Shown here piece after piece: positions 58,200-64,000 of a stretch of DNA of 64,000 bases. Both the position numbers and the translations under genes were made by a program. Position 1 is the first letter of the stretch. The number at the start of each line of letters is the position of its first letter. The notes below the pieces were generated by a model. The model saw only the letters and a program-made list of their open reading frames with translations. It ran no database searches and was not told the origin of the DNA. Origin of the DNA: Halicephalobus mephisto. Lineage: Eukaryota; Nematoda; Chromadorea; Rhabditida; Panagrolaimidae. Location of the stretch: assembly GCA_009193035.1 (NCBI GenBank), contig SWDT01000002.1, forward strand, positions 868,001-932,000. Direction: 5' to 3'.

Positions 58200-59518
58200 G
58201 TAAGGTTTATTTAAAATTCCACCTTTAACCGACAAAGGTAAGAGTAAAAAGATCAAAAAAAATATGTTCGAAGAAATTATGCAAAATTACAAATACGGTC
58301 TTATTTTGGAAAATTTTTTAATCAACCTAACCTCCAGATGTTGAATTTCCAAGTTCTAAAATGTGTAAAAAATCGAAAAACTTTGAAAATTAAAACCACA
58401 ATGACGATTCTGATATTAATTTTTTAAAATATTGAGAAATATTATTCTGCTTTAATAACATTCTTGTTCAAATTGTTGCTGCAATTTTGTTTTACTAATT
58501 ATTTTCCAGAATTTTTAAAAATAATCGTTTTACATTGGATCAGAAGCAGATTGAGATTTGGACAGTTTTGAAGATTATCTAGTATAAGATGGTATTAAGA
58601 TAGAAATAAAAAGAATATCACTAATCTTTACTCAACAGCAGAGCACATATAATGATTACATATCTTATTAATGACAAAAGACAGCCGAGGATATTGTTCA
58701 TCCCGTACAGTATTTTGCGGGACCCTGATATTTAGACTATCTCTTCAGGTGCTCTCTTTCTAGTTTAGTTTTTGTCTCAGCAGAAGGATAAAGCCATAAA
58801 TAAAATCAAAGATGTTGAAAATCGTCAAATTTCACAAAGATACCTTGCTCGAAGTTGTCTTTTGAAGCGAGATAGAGCTAGTTTTGTAACTTATTGGATA
58901 GATATTGTGAATCAGTGTTTAGTGTTTGTTAACTGTTCTTCCAAAAAGAGAAAATGGAATTTTATATATCAAAAATGGAGAAAAATATCATCCTACCCAT
59001 TTGTCAAGGTTTGGAGACGTTCGTTTTCTATTTTAACTTAACTTATTTTAATAATTCTCTTTTGCAACTAAATGTGTTGTTTGTACTGGTTATAGTTATC
59101 TCATTGGCTTTTTAAAGATGAGAAAAAAACGGGGAAATGTAATTCTAAACTGAGTTTCCGAATTACCTCGTTTCAGAAGATTCCTTAGCAAAACTGCAAT
59201 ATAGATTCTGGATCAGTATTTTAAGAACTTCCAAATGATATGTAGTTCATTCAAAGACATTTTGAGTGAAATATTTTCTTTTGTGAATGAATTTTCCCAT
59301 TATTTCATTACAAATTTGGTTAATAAGTGAATTTCGCTGATAGTCCGACTACATAACTTCTGATTCTTTTCAACACCCCAAAATGATACAAGTTGATACT
59401 CATAAATAGTAAATACTAACTTATATCACTTTTAATTTAATGCGAAAAGAATTACAGGTGTTTATTCCTCCAACAACTTATATAAAAGTAATTACTTTCA
59501 AATATTGAAGGTTTTGAA
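58200..59518. other. Spacer at the centre of the inverted chemoreceptor cluster
   Basis: Contains AT-rich sequence, a diverged copy of the 50352 repeat (58575-58785), an ORF at 58772-59041 of no recognised kind, and from about 59300 the upstream sequence shared with the other receptor copies. Confidence 0.45.
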
Positions 59519-60635
59519 ATGAAGTCGACAGATTTCCCTCTCGAATATTTCTATAATGAAACGACAACTAATGTTAACGCTATCTTTACAACAATTGCTG
59601 GCGCAATCACAATATTGATAGCTCCGTTCTATTTCTACGTTTTGTTGACTCAGTCCAAGAGTTTAGGAAGTTACAAAACTCTTCCTTCTCAACCATTCAG
59701 TTTGGACTGTTTTGTTCGAAGTTAGCATGAGCCTAACTAAACCATGTTTTCTGATGCCTGCCGGTAAGTATATGTTGTGATGTGGTCATCTTATTCTAAA
59801 AGTTGGAACTAGTGTTAAATCTCTCAAAGGAAATTTATATCTTCTTCCTGGAAATAAAGAGTTGCTTTCAGTTGCGGGATTTGTTCTTGGTCCCCTCGGG
59901 AAGATAGGTAACTCTACAATGTCTTGTTACTTCATTCTTATTGATGGTTTGCTTACATGTTTTACGGTTACTGGAATGACAATGACTCTTGTTTATCGAT
60001 ACACAAGCATTTTCCCAGGAAAAGTGAAGGCTATAGGGACTTCCAAATGGATGATAGTTATTTCTCTAACAATTCAGCTATGTTTTACTGTTACGATCTT
60101 TTACATTGCCAAAGAATTCTTTTCTTTTAGTCATGAGACAATGATGAGAAAGGCTATCGAGTTTAGTCCTGCTCTCGCCCAGTTCGCCAATGAACCGACT
60201 TTTGTTTTGATGGACAAAGAAACGGTTTTCCCTCTCTTTATCATATGTTGGGTAATTATAGTTGTTATTTCCATTTTATTCATAGTACTCATTGTAATGT
60301 TGATTGTCGAATTGAAGAATAACAAGTATATATCACTAAACCACGAGCTTCAGAGAACCTTAATTCTTAGTTGTGTCGTCCAGATTACAATTACAATTAT
60401 TATTTTGTTCATGCCAGGCATGATACTTTGCTGGTGTTTCACCTATCATACTGCTTACGCCGGCCCAATAACAATGATAGCCGACTGTATTGCTCGTTTC
60501 CATGCAATATTGGAAATGCTAGCGACTATTTATTTTGTCCTACCGTATAGGAAGTTTGTAGCAAAGAAGCTATCCATCTTTCGTAAAGAAAAAACTAATG
60601 TTGTGGTCGTTTCTGTGTTTTCTAGAAAAAACTAA
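59519..60635 (+). pseudogene. Chemoreceptor copy 3, one-base frameshift
   Basis: Exon 1 starts at ATG 59519 and matches the others up to SLGSYK, where one extra base (TACAAAACTCTTCC versus TATAAATTCTTCC in copy 4, near 59676) shifts the frame to an early stop at 59725. The donor at about 59763 and exon 2 (59872-60635, to VFSRKN) are otherwise intact, including the YFVLPYR mark. The break looks recent. Confidence 0.75.
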
Positions 60636-61258
60636 ATGTGCTGCAACGTTGCTGAGTATAGTGAGTTCATCTGTCAATGTGAGCATAGTTTCACATGAAT
60701 ACGAATCCAACAGTCAAATACAACCAAAATTAAACTTTGTAGTTTTAAACTGTTTTTGTTTTATATTATAATTGAAGTCCAGCTCGATGTTGAGTAAATT
60801 TACTGTTAAGGTTTACAAATGGAAAAATACTACAAATCTTTACTAGGACAAAAGTACAGACTAACTAACTATATAACAGAACAGTTCAAACTCACTCATG
60901 CTCTACAACAATCCAGGATTTCTCATATTCAGGCTATTTCTTCAGGTCTTCTCTCTCAACATACCCCAGATATGGAAATTTCTAGAAGTTTCGTGAATGT
61001 TTTCGAAAATTCAAAAGAACGAAACAATTTATTGACGACCTAATATTCACGAATCTTGTTAATAAGTGAATTTCGCTGATAGTCCGACTACATAACTTCT
61101 GATTCTTTTCAACACCCCAAAATGATACAAGTTAATATTCATAAGTAGCAAGTGCTAACTCCATATCATTCTAAATTTAATGCAAACGCAATCACAGGTG
61201 TTTATTCCGTCGACAACTTCTATGAAAGTAATTATTTTCAAACGTGGAAAGTTTGGAA

Positions 61259-62429
61259 ATGAAGTCGAGAGATTTTCCTCTTGAATATTTCTACAATGAA
61301 ACTGTAACTAATATTAACGTTATCTTCACAACAATTGCTTCGGGAATCACAATATTGATAGCTCCGTTCTATTTCTACGTTTTGTTGACTCAATCCAAGA
61401 GTTTGGGAAGTTATAAATTCTTCCTTCTCAACCATTCAGTTTGGACTATCTTGTTCGAAATCAGCATGAGCCTAACCAAGCCGTGTTTTCTCATGCCTGC
61501 AAGTAAGTGTTGTAATATAGTCATACTACTCAAGAGTTTGGAAGTAGTATGAAATCTCAAAGAAAATTGGTATCCTCTTCTTGCAAACTACACAATTAAC
61601 GGTGTCACATATACTGATTCTAAAAGCATCTGCGAAGTACTAATGTTGAGTATAAAAATTTGATTTCAGCTGCAGGATTCGTTCTTGGTCCGCTCAGAAA
61701 AATAGGTAACTCTACAATGTCCTGTTACTTTATTCTCATTGATTGTCTACTGGCATGTTTTACGGTTATTGGAATGACAATGACTCTTGTTTATCGGTAC
61801 ACAAACATTTTTCCGGGAATCGTTAAGAACATAGGGACTTCTAAATGGATGATAGTTGTTTCTTTGACGAGTCAGCTATGTTTTACTATTACGATCTTTT
61901 ACATCATAAGAGAATTCTTCAGTCTTGATCATGAGACAATGATCAGGAAAGCCATCGAGTTTAGTCCTGCTCTCTCCAGATTCACTGCAGAACCAACTTT
62001 TGTTTTAGTGGACAAAGAAACCATTTTCTCTCTCAATATCATATTTTGGATAACTGTGATTCTTATTTCTATATTATTCATAGTACTCATTGTGATATTA
62101 ATTTTCGAGTTGAAGAATAACAAGTACACCTCACTAAACCACGAGCTTCAGAAGGCCCTAATTCTTAGTTGTGTCGTTCAGATTACAATTACTATTATTG
62201 TTTATTCCTGCCTGGCATGGTACTCCTCTGCTGTATGACTTATCATACTGCTTACGCAGGCCCAATAACAATGATTGCCGATTGTGTAGCCTGTCTTCAT
62301 GCAATATTGGAATGCTAGCGACTATTTTATTTTGTTCTACCGTATAGAAATTTGTGATAGAGAAGCTATCCTCTTTCGTAAAGAAAAAACTAATCCTGTG
62401 ATTGTTTCTATTTTTCTACAAAAAACTAA
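61259..62429 (+). pseudogene. Chemoreceptor copy 4, several indels
   Basis: Exon 1 61259-61502 and exon 2 from 61670 are in frame and well conserved until about 62195, where a deletion shifts TIIVYS... out of the family frame. Further small losses occur near 62310, 62345 and 62370, so the last TM and tail are scrambled. Decay is more advanced than in copy 3. Confidence 0.8.
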
Positions 62430-62988
62430 ATGTACTGCAATATTGGTAATTATCATGATGAACTTACCCTGGTGCAGGTACAATTTTGCACAAACATTGT
62501 ATCCAACTGTTGAGCATGATCGAAATTAAATTTTGCAACTTTTAACTGTTATTTTACGTTCAAATTGTACGTTTCTCTAGTGTGATATAATTTACAATAT
62601 AAACATACCTCATCGAATCTGAAAGAAAATATAAGGAATGTTAAAGATTGACAGTACTACAAAGTAAGGATGAAGTTCGAGTGCAAATCTATAATGAAAA
62701 CTATTTCCTAAACCAAATCTCAAGACAGATCCTAAAATATAACTAAAGATATGATTTAACAACGTGACATATTAGATTCCAATCTGCCACTTTTTGCTTT
62801 TTTTAAGATTATCAGATGCTTTGATATTGCGGTTACTGTGGAACCCACTTATCCTGAGAAATTTTGGTCTATTCTTTTATTCAAGTCTTTTCGAGAAAGT
62901 CAATCATCTTTAACATTTTGACAACCAGAATTTTTTGTCGCACAGCGCAACGTGGAGGAACAAGCGCTTTTTTCCCTTATATGAAATA

Positions 62989-63640
62989 CAGTGTGGCCCA
63001 AAAAAAAGACTACATCGAATTTTCTCGAAAACTAAAAGAGCTAGGAATGGCCTGTTTTGAAGGATGATAGTACTTAATAGTAGTTACAGTTTGGCTGTAC
63101 GACCATCTCTGAGGGTTTCGTCGCGAAAAAATTACGATCATTTTCAGAAACAAAATGCACTGTTTTTAGCCCTTTTTCTGCGCGCCTTCTCCCGTGACGC
63201 ACAGGAGGTTTCAGAATCTGGTTTATGATTCATCTGAAAGCCCATCCTTCAGACTACAAGTGCTGAGGGTTTCAGAATTCCAGCTCCACTGACGGCTTCA
63301 GGAGATCGATTTGAAGCCAAAAATTTTTTGGAATTTTTTTCCGACCGTCGACTTTCAGAAGCTACCAATGACTTCAATGGTAACTTCAGGAGCTGAAACT
63401 TCACCTAATGAAACTTCAGAGTTTTTCTGATTTCTCCACCAAAAATCACCTGATTCTGAGAAAGTCGAATTGTCGACCCTCTGATAACCCAACCCACTTG
63501 AGTGAGGCCAAGTACCCCCGCTTCCAGAAAATCAGTAAAAATGAAGCGTAGAACACAAAAGAGATATGTTTTTAGGGGTAATCGACCCCGTTGAATCCAA
63601 TGGTGGTGCCGGATTTATAATATTTCTATCGAGGAAAGTT
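62989..63640. mobile_element. Possible Tc/mariner-like terminus, partial
   Basis: TACAGTGTGGCCCAAAAAAA begins at 62988. CAGTG...GGCCCAAAA starts are typical of Tc/mariner ends with a TA target. No matching inverted end or transposase frame is found before the window ends. Confidence 0.4.
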
Positions 63641-63652
63641 TTATTTTAATAT

Positions 63653-63984
63653 TTGATTAAAAATAACGACAACAATAACAATCAGCTTTCAACAGTTGAA
63701 TAACTGTTCAGAGTTCTGAAATTGGATCTGAAAAAGAATCCATGGAAGAAAATCGCAGCTTACGAACTCAAGGGAAGTTAGCTGGCAAAGCCAAACCCTG
63801 TAAAAGTTGAAGATTGCCATCAGAAAAATCTGGAATGAATTGACTCCAGCTATTTGCCGTAGCTGGATCAGTGAGTTCAAGGAGCGGTTGTCAGTATGCA
63901 GCCGAGCAGGAGGGGAACACTTTGAACAGTTATTCAAAACTGGTTGGAAAGCTGATTGTTATTGTTATTGTTATTTTTAATCAA
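63653..63984. mobile_element. Fold-back MITE with 60-base arms
   Basis: Left arm 63653-63714 (TTTGATTAAAAATAACGACA..., AACAATCAGCTTTC, TTGAATAACTGTTC) and right arm 63924-63984 (GAACAGTTATTCAA, GAAAGCTGATTGTT, TAACAATAATTTTTAATCAAA-like) are inverted. The interior of about 210 bases has no gene. Confidence 0.8.
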
Positions 63985-64000
63985 ACTCTGATTAATTTTA

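Larger units (their letters stand above)
62430..64000. other. Right-end spacer with element sequence
   Basis: No gene is supported. 62430-62980 is unremarkable. From 62989 a CAGTGTGGCCCAAAAAAAAG terminus begins, followed by GC-richer sequence to about 63640, then a fold-back MITE. Confidence 0.5.

Noticed and set aside
58772..59041. 89-residue ORF between receptor copies
   Set aside because: Starts inside a dispersed repeat and has no recognised domain or intron structure; likely chance.
62864..63067. 67-residue ORF over the mariner-like terminus
   Set aside because: It spans the element end and does not resemble a transposase.

Overview
The window is nuclear DNA from a nematode. The reasons are: genes broken by many short GT..AG introns with TTTTCAG/TTTTAG acceptors; very AT-rich introns and spacers full of small inverted-repeat elements; an SL1-like spliced-leader sequence at 20671; splice acceptors lying at or just before start codons; and nematode-type families (transthyretin-like protein, Str-superfamily chemoreceptors, divergent CENP-A, an IL-17-like cytokine). 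No bacterial, CRISPR or phage features are present. Exon boundaries were inferred by eye from splice sites, reading phase and family similarity; there is no transcript evidence.

Layout. 1-2501 (-): 3' part of a long Gly/Asp/Arg/Phe-repeat protein with cysteine-bearing ends, running off the left edge. 4365-14788 (+): four genes for secreted helical proteins that look like diverged tandem paralogues, separated by minisatellites and MITE arrays. 15733-18585 (-): exon-like remnants of a Cys/Trp-rich secreted protein. 18600-23460: a roughly 5 kb gene-poor island of MITEs, a long fold-back element and an SL1-like relic. 23463-24401 (+): transthyretin-like protein. 24487-26138 (-): four-TM membrane protein.

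26975-48375 is gene-dense and conserved: AGFG-type ArfGAP (+), FIS1 (-), CENP-A/HCP-3 (+), lysosomal-type histidine acid phosphatase (+), a double-BTB BTBD8-like protein (+), 4-hydroxyphenylpyruvate dioxygenase (-), ZC3H10-like CCCH protein (+), a four-TM PPxY protein (+) and acid ceramidase (+). Several same-strand neighbours lie 160-320 bp apart (CENP-A to phosphatase, ZC3H10 to PPxY protein to ceramidase), which is compatible with operons. BTBD8-like and HPD converge with 41 bp between stop codons.

48450-52685 (-): a large precursor with a Gln/Pro/Gly-repeat prodomain, an RKKR processing site and a C-terminal IL-17-like cystine-knot domain. 53070-53782 (-): pICln. 55163-62429: two inverted pairs of chemoreceptor genes, of which one is intact and three carry frameshifts. 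The right end holds a mariner-like terminus and a fold-back MITE.

The genes cover unrelated housekeeping roles (fission, centromere identity, sphingolipid and tyrosine breakdown, snRNP assembly) mixed with fast-evolving secreted or sensory families. The most unusual content is the four-gene secreted family, the IL-17-like precursor, the repeat protein at the left edge, and a recurrent CATATATG-like motif in short introns.
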